Shown: positions 1 to 7,499 of the stretch, piece after piece
Layout: the number at the start of each line of letters is the position of its first letter
Numbering within the stretch: position 1 is the stretch's first letter
NCBI GenBank assembly: GCA_019310485.1
Contig: JAFDEF010000035.1
Span: 1 to 32,302 of the forward strand
DNA from: Deltaproteobacteria bacterium
GTDB taxonomy: Bacteria; Desulfobacterota; DSM-4660; Desulfatiglandales; HGW-15
Reading direction: 5' to 3'
DNA length: 32,302 bases
Notes under the pieces: generated by a model
Seen by the model: only the letters and a program-made list of their open reading frames with translations
Told to the model about the DNA's origin: nothing
Database searches by the model: none
Position numbers and translations under genes: made by a program

Positions 1-65
1 CATTAAAACTTCTGCGTGTAAGATTATGATGTACCCAGTATAGACAATTTAGATTTTAGCGATGT

Positions 66-1124
66 TTATTTATTACAATAACTTATATCATTTTCAATCA
101 GGAACTTCGGTTTAAAGAATTCGTAGTCCTCTCCTCTTTTCCCGGAGGGAAAAGCGGCCCACCTGGCAAAGCTTTCGTAGCTGATACCCCTGACAATTTC
201 AAGAGTGTGCCTGTTAGGCGGGGCATGCTTACCGGCTGGATCCTTGACAGAGGGGCTGGTAATAAAGAAACCGTCCACGTTTTCCACACGGTGCGGAACA
301 CTCTGGCTATTGTAAATCTTGTTTAAGTCTATGTCCTCGTAATGATGGATATTAGCACCTGTCATGCCAAGCGAGGGGAGGTCCAAGTCTGTTCCAACAA
401 AAGCATAGAAAACAGCAAGAGATGGTCTTAGACGCTTGACCTTTTGCCTGATTTTGTACGGGACGAGGTTCGCCTTGACTAAGGTGCCCAGCGTGATAGC
501 AGGGTCGGCGTTGCTAATGATAGATAGGGCGGTGTATATTTCTCCTGACTGGGTTTGGACCAGGAACTCTCCTTCTTTTCTATCTATGCTAACGACTCGG
601 GACAGGTTCTTGATTTCAGCACCGTGCTTTGTTAAAGCATTGGTGAATGCGTCCCGCAATGCGCCGCTGCCGCCTTGAGGGTAGTATGCGCCATCGAAGT
701 AATGATTCCATACTACCATTGCAACTATGACCGAGGCTTTTGCCGGGGGTAAGCCGTATGTTCCACAGGGAGCTGCGAGCACTGCTTGCAAGAGTGTGTC
801 TGATGTCACTTCATCAAGAAGCCTTTGAAAGGGCACCCGTGAGTACTAGACCAGCACAGGGTGCTTAAGAAGAAAGCTAAGAGAGCCCAGGCGACCGCTC
901 TGCACCGACATTGATTCAGATACTGCTTTTGTAATTTTTTCTAGCATTGTGAAAAACTTATTTGTCTCTTTCTCCCTGTTTGGAAAGTCTCTCATAAGTC
1001 TTTGTTTGGCGCGCTCTTTTCCCTTGCACAACCGAAATTCGTAGTCTGGGAAAATGTAGCGGTCAAACCCGTCAGGGTCCAGCTCACAATTGGTAACATT
1101 CCTGAGCAGTCTTATATATCGCAT
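66..1124 (-). pseudogene. Decayed NAD(P)/FAD-dependent oxidoreductase (carotenoid isomerase / phytoene desaturase-like)
   Basis: Two reverse-strand coding segments, 1124-846 and 845-66, lie in the same frame and are separated only by one TAG codon (846-848). Together they read as the middle of a CrtI/CrtISO/RetSat-type flavoprotein. The first part has DPDGFDRYIFPD, and the second has the family-typical YYPQGGSGALRDAF stretch and ISNADPAITLG. The amino-terminal Rossmann GxGxxG that binds FAD is absent, and I found no remnant of it in any frame up to position 1380. The carboxy-terminal FAD-contact region is also missing, since the frame closes at 66 soon after the RGEDYEFFKPK segment. Family members usually have about 500 residues and only about 350 codons remain. 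The second segment could start at GTG 836, but no ribosome-binding site precedes it. I read this as a pseudogene truncated at both ends with an internal nonsense codon. Readthrough of TAG is the less likely alternative. Confidence 0.75.
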
Positions 1125-1454
1125 AATTTATTGAGGTTTTTTGTTCAAATGATTATTTCCGAAATCCAGACCAGAGAATGCCTAAATTGGTTTGCGCCTT
1201 AGGCAATTGTTTCAAAGTGAATTTTCCCTGTAGTTTAAAGCACAGTAAGGAGGAAAATCCAGTTCTAATTGTCAAACCCCAGACGTGGGAAAATGTAATT
1301 AGCCTGAAAACCTTATACAAGGAATTCGTACAAACAGGGGGAAATATTTTTCCATAATTTGAAGCCGTTGATTTAGAATAAAATAAATGTTGTTATGCCA
1401 AACACTGCAGGGTATAAACTCGCGTGAAGGCCAGCGCTTTGTTGGGAGACATTG
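1125..1454. other. Intergenic region, no gene seen
   Basis: About 330 bp between the 5' end of the decayed oxidoreductase and the transporter gene. It is fairly AT-rich. I see no convincing coding frame and no remnant of the missing flavoprotein amino terminus. It must contain the promoter of the transporter, but no clear -35/-10 pair can be assigned. Confidence 0.5.
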
Positions 1455-2351
1455 ATGGAAGAATCGCGACTGGGATGGCGTCCAATAGTCATTCTGGTAA
1501 TAGTTGCGCTTGTTTGGGGTGGAAATATGGCCTCCATAAAGATCGGTGCCAGGGATATGGCTCCGCTCTTTATGGCCGGAGTCCGATCGCTTGTGGCGAG
1601 CATTTGCCTCTTTACCTGGATGAAGTTAAAGCGCATGACGATTTTCCCTGCCAGGATAATCGTCTTCCACGGCATTGCCATAGGCTCCTTGTTTGGTGTT
1701 GAATTTGGATGCACTTACACAAGTCTTGAGTTTACTCTCGCCTCCAGGGTTTACGTTTTTGTTTACACTGCACCTTTTTTTGCCGCCTTGGGGGCCCACT
1801 ACTTCCTAGAAGGAGATCGACTTAACCCATGGAAGTCTGCAGGACTCGTGCTTGCTTTCAGTGGAATTGTGGTCCTTTTTGTCCGAAATATTGGTTCCTA
1901 TTCAATGCAAACTCTGCCCGGTGATCTTATTGCTCTTTGCTCCGGCGCACTGTGGGGCGCAACGACCATCTACATCAAGAGATTCTTATCCTACAGAACT
2001 CATCCCCTTCAAACTCTTTTCTACCAGGTTCTGTTTTCAGCACCGCTTCTATTTGCCCTGAGCTTCCTGTTCGAATCTCCAATGGTGAAGAGCATCTCTT
2101 CTGCAGGGCTGATTTCGCTCTTTTACCAGTGTATAATAGTGGCCTTTCTCAGCTACCTGGTTTGGTTTGAGCTTATTCATAGGTATCCGGTAAGTCTCTT
2201 GCACGCTTTTTCTTTTTTTGCGCCAGTATTTGGGGTATTCCTCAGCGGAGCAATAATACTGGGTGAGCCAATGCATACTAATTTGCTGGTGGCGCTGGCC
2301 CTGGTAAGTATCGGGATGGTTCTTGTCAACCGGAAAACGGGACAGGCCTGA
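1455..2351 (+). CDS. EamA/DMT-family transporter
   Basis: This is a 298-residue integral membrane protein of the drug/metabolite transporter superfamily. It has about ten hydrophobic segments arranged as two EamA repeats. The first opens with the family-typical VALVWGGNMASIKIG stretch near residues 18-32. The second begins near the segment LIALCSGALWGATTIYIKR, and the protein ends with ALALVSIGMVLVNRK. Such proteins usually export small metabolites or amino acids across the inner membrane, but the substrate cannot be read from sequence. I choose ATG 1455 because GGGAG at 1444-1448 sits about 6 nt upstream; the in-frame TTG at 1452 would be too close. It is followed after about 146 bp by the CCA-adding-type gene on the same strand, so cotranscription is possible but not shown. 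Confidence 0.9.
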   Translation: MEESRLGWRPIVILVIVALVWGGNMASIKIGARDMAPLFMAGVRSLVASICLFTWMKLKRMTIFPARIIVFHGIAIGSLFGVEFGCTYTSLEFTLASRVYVFVYTAPFFAALGAHYFLEGDRLNPWKSAGLVLAFSGIVVLFVRNIGSYSMQTLPGDLIALCSGALWGATTIYIKRFLSYRTHPLQTLFYQVLFSAPLLFALSFLFESPMVKSISSAGLISLFYQCIIVAFLSYLVWFELIHRYPVSLLHAFSFFAPVFGVFLSGAIILGEPMHTNLLVALALVSIGMVLVNRKTGQA

Positions 2352-2497
2352 GGGGGCCGTGAGGAGTTCAAATGGGGATTTGTGCTTAGGCTCGGGCATT
2401 GGCTTGCGTTGAATTGAGTGCAGGATCTCCCAGCTTTCCCAGTGGACTAATTTCAACTGATGTGGATGGCAAATCTGCTTGAAGGAGGTTCGGACCT

Positions 2498-3853
2498 TTG
2501 GCCGCGCCGGATATTCAAAAAAGCAAACCACTTCCCTCTTTTGTAGAGGAAATTATTGATCGGCTCCGTGGCGCGGGATACGAGGCGTATATAGTCGGGG
2601 GGGCAGTAAGGGACATGATACATGGCCGCCCCCTTAGCGACTGGGATGTTGCCACTAACGCCGGCCTTCAGGAAATCAGGGCCCTATTTTCCGGCACTAC
2701 TAATTTCTCTTTGCACAATACTACAGTAACGCTGGTCTACAAAGGGCGACATTACGAGGTTTCAACATATAGAAGCGTCAAGAACACAGGGAAAACTATC
2801 CTTGAGGATCTGTCGCACCGTGACTTTACCATCAATGCCATGGCATACGATGTTGTAAGTGGCGTGGTGCTTGACCCCCATGGAGGAAAAAGAGACATTG
2901 AGTGCAGACTGGTGAGAGCGGTGGAGGAGCCCGAGGAGAGATTCAAGGAAGACCCCATTCGTCTCCTAAGAGCAATCAGGATTGCCAATGAACTTGGGTT
3001 TACGATTGAAAAGGGGACGATGGATGCAATTTCAGGCATGACAGAACTTATAGGCACGGTGGCCGTTGAAAGGATCAGGGATGAGCTGGTTAAAATCTTG
3101 GCGTGTAGGAAACCCTCCATAGGTTTTAACTTAATGCTGCGCTCAGGCCTTCTCAAAAGGGTTATTCCGGAACTTGTAGAAGGCTACAGAAAGAGACAAA
3201 ACGAGCATCATAAGTATACGATCTTCAAACATGTGATGGTAACCACCGACCTTGTCAGACCTGATCCGGTCTTGAGACTTGCGGCGCTATTTCACGATAT
3301 TGCCAAGCCGCGCGTCAGGAAAAAAGAGAAAGGCAAATTTCGCTTTTTGGGACACGAGAAAGAAAGTGCAGAGCTGGCCCGGGAAATAATGTATCGGCTT
3401 AGGTTCAGCAAGCAGGTGACAGAGGAAGTGTCGAACCTCATTTTACACCATATGGCTGTTGTTGATTACAACCCCAGATGGGGAGATGCGGCTCTAAGGC
3501 GGCTAATCCGCCGAATTGGTGCAAAAAACATGGATCGTTTTCTGGCCTTTAGGCGCGCTGATCAACTCGCGCACGGAAAAAAAGATGAAAAACTGGATCT
3601 TCTATGGGAGCTTGAGCAAAGAGTGAGAAAAATTATGGAGGATTCTCTTGTTACCAGAGCCTTTGATCTGGCAATAGATGGTCGGCAGGTAATGAATATT
3701 CTTGGTTTGAGGGAAGGACCAGAAGTTGGTCGAATACTTAAGATGCTGGTAGAGAAAGTCACAGACAATCCGGAGCTGAACACCGTGGATAAACTCGTAG
3801 ATATTCTAAAAGGTATGAAACGAGAGGGAGAGGCCAGGCACCCCTCGCCCTAA
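2498..3853 (+). CDS. CCA tRNA nucleotidyltransferase / poly(A) polymerase family protein with HD domain
   Basis: This is a 451-residue class II nucleotidyltransferase. GGAVRD (residues 34-39) and DWD (48-50) form the nucleotide- and metal-binding head motif. RDFTINAMAYD and ERFKEDPIRLLRAIR are the following conserved blocks. An HD-superfamily motif, LFHDIAK, lies near residues 263-269 and indicates an added phosphohydrolase domain, as in bacterial CCA-adding enzymes. The likely role is addition or repair of the 3' CCA of tRNAs. The tRNA genes at 31352-32179 all encode CCA themselves, so a repair role would fit those. Poly(A) polymerase activity cannot be excluded, because the two groups are very similar. 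The start is TTG 2498, supported by a strong GGAGG at 2484-2488; no ATG fits. It converges with the radical SAM gene, with only 25 bp between the stop codons. Confidence 0.9.
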   Translation: MAAPDIQKSKPLPSFVEEIIDRLRGAGYEAYIVGGAVRDMIHGRPLSDWDVATNAGLQEIRALFSGTTNFSLHNTTVTLVYKGRHYEVSTYRSVKNTGKTILEDLSHRDFTINAMAYDVVSGVVLDPHGGKRDIECRLVRAVEEPEERFKEDPIRLLRAIRIANELGFTIEKGTMDAISGMTELIGTVAVERIRDELVKILACRKPSIGFNLMLRSGLLKRVIPELVEGYRKRQNEHHKYTIFKHVMVTTDLVRPDPVLRLAALFHDIAKPRVRKKEKGKFRFLGHEKESAELAREIMYRLRFSKQVTEEVSNLILHHMAVVDYNPRWGDAALRRLIRRIGAKNMDRFLAFRRADQLAHGKKDEKLDLLWELEQRVRKIMEDSLVTRAFDLAIDGRQVMNILGLREGPEVGRILKMLVEKVTDNPELNTVDKLVDILKGMKREGEARHPSP

Positions 3854-3878
3854 AGAACTTCGGCGCGGCGACTTCATT

Positions 3879-4901
3879 TCAGTACCGCGACCTGGCAGGG
3901 AGGGGAGTCTGACCAGGGGAAGCCTTATCGTTTTGAACGCAAAAGCTGTCCCTGAATTTTACAGAACAGCATGTTGACTGAAACCGCGGTTTCAACCCTA
4001 AGCTTCTTGCCTTCTCCACAGCCTCTTCAGACCATACGGCCATCCTGTTTACCCCCGCCATAATTGCAAGTTTTTCAAGAATTGTTCCCTGGTAATTTCT
4101 GGGCCTCTCACATCCCAAGGAAATTGGAGTATCTGGCAGGAGCACTCTTGCAGAAGCTATCAACCTGGCCACATCCACAGGATGAGGGGGAGAAACATGG
4201 GCCATGGGCGTGCCCTGAAGGGGAGTGAGAACAACTACCACCAGGGCCGAGGGCTTGTAGTGGCTGATAATTTTCAGCGCTTCGTGCTCTGCCCTCATCT
4301 TGCCGTAATATAGGCCTGCGACAATGTGGGGGACCAACCCCAGACCGCTTCGTGAAATACTCTCAAGTGCGCCCACTACCTGTTTCAAGCCCTGCAGGTG
4401 GTACACGCGGGTTGAGGTCTCGCTATCGCCCATAACGTCGATCAGGGCCTGCTCTACACCGGCTTTTCGAAGTTCATCGCAGGTCTCTTGGTCCGGAAAC
4501 CCAGTGTGTACGGAAATATGAAAACCTGTTTGCTCTTTGATTTCGGCTATGGCCCGGTAGTACCTCCCCCACGGGAGCTTTCCCGCAGGATCGGAGCCGC
4601 CGCTAAGGAGTATACCATGCGCTCCGGACCTGCTGAGCCTGAGACATTTTTTGATCAAATCTTCTGGACCCCAGCTTGGGATCATGGGCTCCAGGAGCAG
4701 GCCCCGGCAATGCTCACACATGAGTTCACAGCGTTTTCCTGTGATGGAGACAGCAGGATAGCGGCCTCTCTCCCTGCCGATTCTTACCATCCCGGGAAGA
4801 TAAAAAGTTATACTCTCCCCATGAATTGTTCTGGATATATTCCATGCTTCCTTAAACAGATCCCTGTCCTCAGGTGGTATTAGGTCCTCTTTTGCGACCA
4901 T
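3879..4901 (-). CDS. Radical SAM protein, biotin synthase-like (COG1856-type)
   Basis: This is a 340-residue radical SAM enzyme. The cluster motif CELMCEHC (C58, C62, C65) is the classical CxxxCxxC that binds a 4Fe-4S cluster and S-adenosylmethionine. LLSGGSDPAG near residues 98-107 matches the SAM-contact strand of the barrel. Blocks such as YPAVSITGKRC, SVHTGFPD, VPHIVAGLYYGK and SLGCERPR recall the archaeal and bacterial 'biotin synthase homologue' group COG1856. LipS-type lipoyl synthases are, as far as I recall, related to that group. Which member this is cannot be told from sequence, and no partner LipS1 or lipoate ligase gene lies in the window. A Cys pair (STCCSV) near the carboxy terminus may bind a second metal or cluster. 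The start ATG 4901 has AGGA about 8 nt upstream. The product may equally be another sulfur-insertion enzyme. Confidence 0.8.
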   Translation of the reverse strand: MVAKEDLIPPEDRDLFKEAWNISRTIHGESITFYLPGMVRIGRERGRYPAVSITGKRCELMCEHCRGLLLEPMIPSWGPEDLIKKCLRLSRSGAHGILLSGGSDPAGKLPWGRYYRAIAEIKEQTGFHISVHTGFPDQETCDELRKAGVEQALIDVMGDSETSTRVYHLQGLKQVVGALESISRSGLGLVPHIVAGLYYGKMRAEHEALKIISHYKPSALVVVVLTPLQGTPMAHVSPPHPVDVARLIASARVLLPDTPISLGCERPRNYQGTILEKLAIMAGVNRMAVWSEEAVEKARSLGLKPRFQSTCCSVKFRDSFCVQNDKASPGQTPLPARSRY

Positions 4902-5003
4902 AGCGGGTTCCTAGGTTTGGCTTGACACCAAAAGGAGTTAATAGATATTTTATGGAAAACACTTGCATAACCGGATTCTTGAAAAGCTGGTCATGAGGGT
5001 TTG

Positions 5004-5083
5004 AATTAACTACCCCGCCGCAAGCGGAGGGGGTATCAATCGGAAATTTTCTTAACGCCCCAAGGGGCGGGGAATTGAACCCT
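5004..5083 (+). repeat. Dispersed 80-bp repeat, copy 1
   Basis: By my alignment this segment matches 26387-26466 at about 76 of 80 positions without gaps. Its right part, from CTTAACGCCCC (5051-5061) to ATTGAACCCT, also matches the inverted copy at 32248-32302. It contains the hairpin core CGCCCCAAGGGGCG (5056-5069). Confidence 0.85.
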
Positions 5084-5085
5084 TG

Positions 5086-5161
5086 TCCGCCTTTGGCGGG
5101 CTCCTCCGCCTCTGGCTGATTAATCCGCCTCTGGCGGGCTTGTCCGCCTCTGGCGGATTAA
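5086..5161 (+). repeat. 19-bp palindromic tandem repeat, four units
   Basis: Four consecutive units start at 5086, 5105, 5124 and 5143, an exact 19-bp period. Each begins TCCGCCTYTGGCKG and can fold into a short GC-rich hairpin (TCCGCC/GGCGGA). The last five bases alternate between two types (GCTCC/GCTTG and ATTAA). The array abuts repeat copy 1 and lies about 120 bp upstream of the lipoprotein gene. Confidence 0.9.
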
Positions 5162-5281
5162 ATAGTGCAAGGGTGGATGGCAAGGCATCGCGCTTTCCCA
5201 CTCAGTATTGAGTCGCTTTTTTCTTGCTTCAATTCAACAACATGGGGCTCTTGAACGATCTCCGGAAAGGAGGATAGAGGA

Positions 5282-5899
5282 ATGAAAAGTATAAATCAAG
5301 CTGTATTCGGGGCTATGGGGTTTTTTTGTATGGTGGCATTGGCGTTTTCCTGTGCGCCGGTTCCCTACCTTAATGTAAACTATACCTTGCCGGTGGAGGA
5401 GTCGCCACTAAAAGGGAAAGACATCCGCCTTGTGATTGAAGATTCGCGGCGCGACAAAATGATTCTTGGCCCGGGTGCGCGTAAGGAATTTCCGGGATTT
5501 TTAGGGGATATTTCTTTTTCCGTGGCAAGAGAACCTGGGGCTGGATTTAGGATTGGGGTATTTAAACTATCGTCGGTTTACAGGCAGGCCTTTGAGCAGA
5601 GGCTGAAGAGATCAGGTATTGTTGTTGTGCCTGAAAAGGGGAAAGAGGCCCCTGAATTGAGGATCGTCATTCAGACCTTTTTCCTGGATCTTGTCGGAAG
5701 AAAGTGGAAGTGCAGAGTGGCATACGAGGCAAGACTCATAAAGGATGGTCACGTTTTAGCCAAACAGATGATAAGCGGGGAGGCTGAACGAGTGAAATTG
5801 GTTGGAAGGCGCGAGGCAGACAAGGTCATAGGGGAACTTTTTACTGATACAGTGAATCAGCTGAACCTCACACAGCTATTCAGGCAGGCAAACCTGTAG
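5282..5899 (+). CDS. Putative lipoprotein (YajG-like), function unknown
   Basis: This is a 205-residue protein with a signal-like amino terminus: basic MKS, a hydrophobic core GAMGFFCMVALAF, and then Cys24 preceded by ALAFS. The lipobox is imperfect (A-F-S-C), so lipid attachment at Cys24 is likely but not certain. The mature part has alternating beta/alpha character and segments such as DIRLVIEDSR and LRIVIQTFFLDLVGRKWKCRVAYEARL. These resemble YajG-type and related envelope lipoproteins of unknown role. ATG 5282 has GGAGG about 8 nt upstream. It stands apart from its neighbours, with 187 bp to the kinase gene. No function should be assigned beyond probable envelope localisation. Confidence 0.7.
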   Translation: MKSINQAVFGAMGFFCMVALAFSCAPVPYLNVNYTLPVEESPLKGKDIRLVIEDSRRDKMILGPGARKEFPGFLGDISFSVAREPGAGFRIGVFKLSSVYRQAFEQRLKRSGIVVVPEKGKEAPELRIVIQTFFLDLVGRKWKCRVAYEARLIKDGHVLAKQMISGEAERVKLVGRREADKVIGELFTDTVNQLNLTQLFRQANL

Positions 5900-6086
5900 C
5901 CCGGACGCTTGTGAAGACGAGACCAGGACTCAGAAGGACACTGTTGAAAACAGATTTTCCAATATGGGTCTCCTGTGAGATAATATGTTAACTAATACAG
6001 GCAGGCAATTGGCGCAGGGGATCTCGTTTGGTTACCATCTGCAAAAAACTTCTTGAAGACTATACAGTTCCTTTCAAAGGGATGAG

Positions 6087-7463
6087 ATGCCGCAAGCGGA
6101 ATCAAAACAAAAACTTAGCTTCACGAGCTGGTTAAAACTGAAATTCCTTGGAAAGTCAAAGGAAGTCACCCCCGTTGACCAACGGTTCCTCGATGATCTC
6201 TCGGACATCAAGTCCGTGGGTCGCTATGAAATTATAGGGAAACTGGGGCAGGGAAGCATGGGGGTAGTGTACCTAGGAAGAGACCCCTACATTAACAGAA
6301 ATGTGAGCATTAAGATATCTCGTCCTGCGTCCAGCGTTGCAGGCGAAGGGGTGGAGAAATACCGGGAAAGATTCTTTCTGGAGGCCCAGTCAGCAGGGAA
6401 GCTGCTGCATCCAAATATCGTGGCTATCTATGATGCGGGAATGTACAGAGACTTCTGCTACATTACAATGGAATACATAGACGGGCCCACGCTTGAAAAG
6501 TTCTGCCACAAAGACAGCCTTTTGCCCGTGAGTAAGGTCATTGAGATAGTTTTTACGGCTTGCCAAGCCCTGGACTTCGCGCATAAGAAAGGAGTGGTGC
6601 ACAGGGACATCAAACCATCCAATATAATGCTCAGCAGGATAGGTGGGGTTAAGATAACTGATTTCGGCATTGCCCAGGTAAAATCCGAGCAGACTGTATC
6701 AAAGGGTATAATAGGGTCTCCCTGTTACATGTCTCCTGAACAGGTGAAGGAGCAGCCGGGAGAAGACAGAAGTGATATTTTTTCCCTGGGTTGCGTGCTC
6801 TACGAACTCCTTACCGGACAAAAGGCATTCACTGGGGATAACTATTTTTCTATCCTATACAAAATTACAAATGAAAATCCTGTACCTGTCAGGGAAATCC
6901 GGCCTGAGGTCCCAGAGATACTGGAGAAAATAGTTAAGAAAGCCCTGACTAAGGATCCAAACCATCGCTATCAAACATGCTCGGACTTTGCCTACGACTT
7001 AAGGGTTGCCCTCAGGGCTCTGAAAGGTGGTCCCCCCAGGGATAAAGTGGAGAGCGTAATCGATTACATCCACGGCGTACCGTTTTTTGAGAATTTTAGC
7101 AAAGATCATGTGAGACAAATACTGAACGCAAGCAACATTATTAAGGTTCGCAAAGGAAAGGTGCTGGTGTCTGAAGGGGAAATTGATGATTCCTTTTTTA
7201 TTATTCTAAGCGGCAAAGCGGCGGTTCACAAAAACAACAAAACCATTGCTTTTATTAACAGAGGGGAGTGTTTCGGTGAAATGTCGTATTTGAGCGGAGG
7301 CTCACGCTCTGCCACAGTAGTTGCTGAAACGGATTGCATTCTGCTGAAAATAAGTGCCACTTTGCTGGATAGGTCGCCGGACTCCATCCAGCTTCTTTTC
7401 ATGAAAAAATTCGCAGTAACCCTCTTGCAGCGTCTTTCAAAAAAAATCCAGGAGTATGCCTGA
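6087..7463 (+). CDS. Ser/Thr protein kinase fused to a cyclic-nucleotide-binding domain
   Basis: This is a 458-residue two-domain protein. Residues 47-310 are a Hanks-type kinase: glycine loop GKLGQGSMG (51-59), lysine in VSIKIS (K76), catalytic loop HRDIKPSN (from H172), DFG (192-194) and the activation segment GSPCYMSPEQ. All catalytic residues are present. Residues 320-455 are a CAP/CRP-type cyclic-nucleotide-binding fold, with VSEGEIDDSFFIILSGKA and a phosphate-binding cassette GECFGEMSYLSGGSRSATV. No transmembrane segment is visible, so it should be cytosolic. Binding of cAMP, cGMP or another ligand to the C-terminal domain probably controls the kinase, which would be an unusual bacterial analogue of cNMP-gated kinases. 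It lies 36 bp upstream of rimO on the same strand and may be cotranscribed with it. Substrates are unknown. Confidence 0.92.
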   Translation: MPQAESKQKLSFTSWLKLKFLGKSKEVTPVDQRFLDDLSDIKSVGRYEIIGKLGQGSMGVVYLGRDPYINRNVSIKISRPASSVAGEGVEKYRERFFLEAQSAGKLLHPNIVAIYDAGMYRDFCYITMEYIDGPTLEKFCHKDSLLPVSKVIEIVFTACQALDFAHKKGVVHRDIKPSNIMLSRIGGVKITDFGIAQVKSEQTVSKGIIGSPCYMSPEQVKEQPGEDRSDIFSLGCVLYELLTGQKAFTGDNYFSILYKITNENPVPVREIRPEVPEILEKIVKKALTKDPNHRYQTCSDFAYDLRVALRALKGGPPRDKVESVIDYIHGVPFFENFSKDHVRQILNASNIIKVRKGKVLVSEGEIDDSFFIILSGKAAVHKNNKTIAFINRGECFGEMSYLSGGSRSATVVAETDCILLKISATLLDRSPDSIQLLFMKKFAVTLLQRLSKKIQEYA

Positions 7464-7499
7464 AATTCCCTTCTTATAACCCCCACGGCTGGTTGAGAA

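Larger units (their letters stand above)
4902..5281. other. Repeat-rich intergenic region
   Basis: This 380-bp divergent spacer between the radical SAM gene and the lipoprotein gene has no supported coding frame. It contains one copy of an 80-bp dispersed repeat (5004-5083). That is directly followed by a four-unit 19-bp palindromic tandem array (5086-5161). Promoters for both flanking genes must be here but are not obvious. Confidence 0.6.

Noticed and set aside
2049..2531. Minus-strand open frame (160 codons) overlapping the transporter and the CCA-type gene start
   Set aside because: It overlaps two better supported genes, and the sequence does not resemble a protein family.
5086..5161. 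CRISPR array
   Set aside because: Units are directly contiguous with a 19-bp period and have no unique spacers; no cas gene is present in the window.
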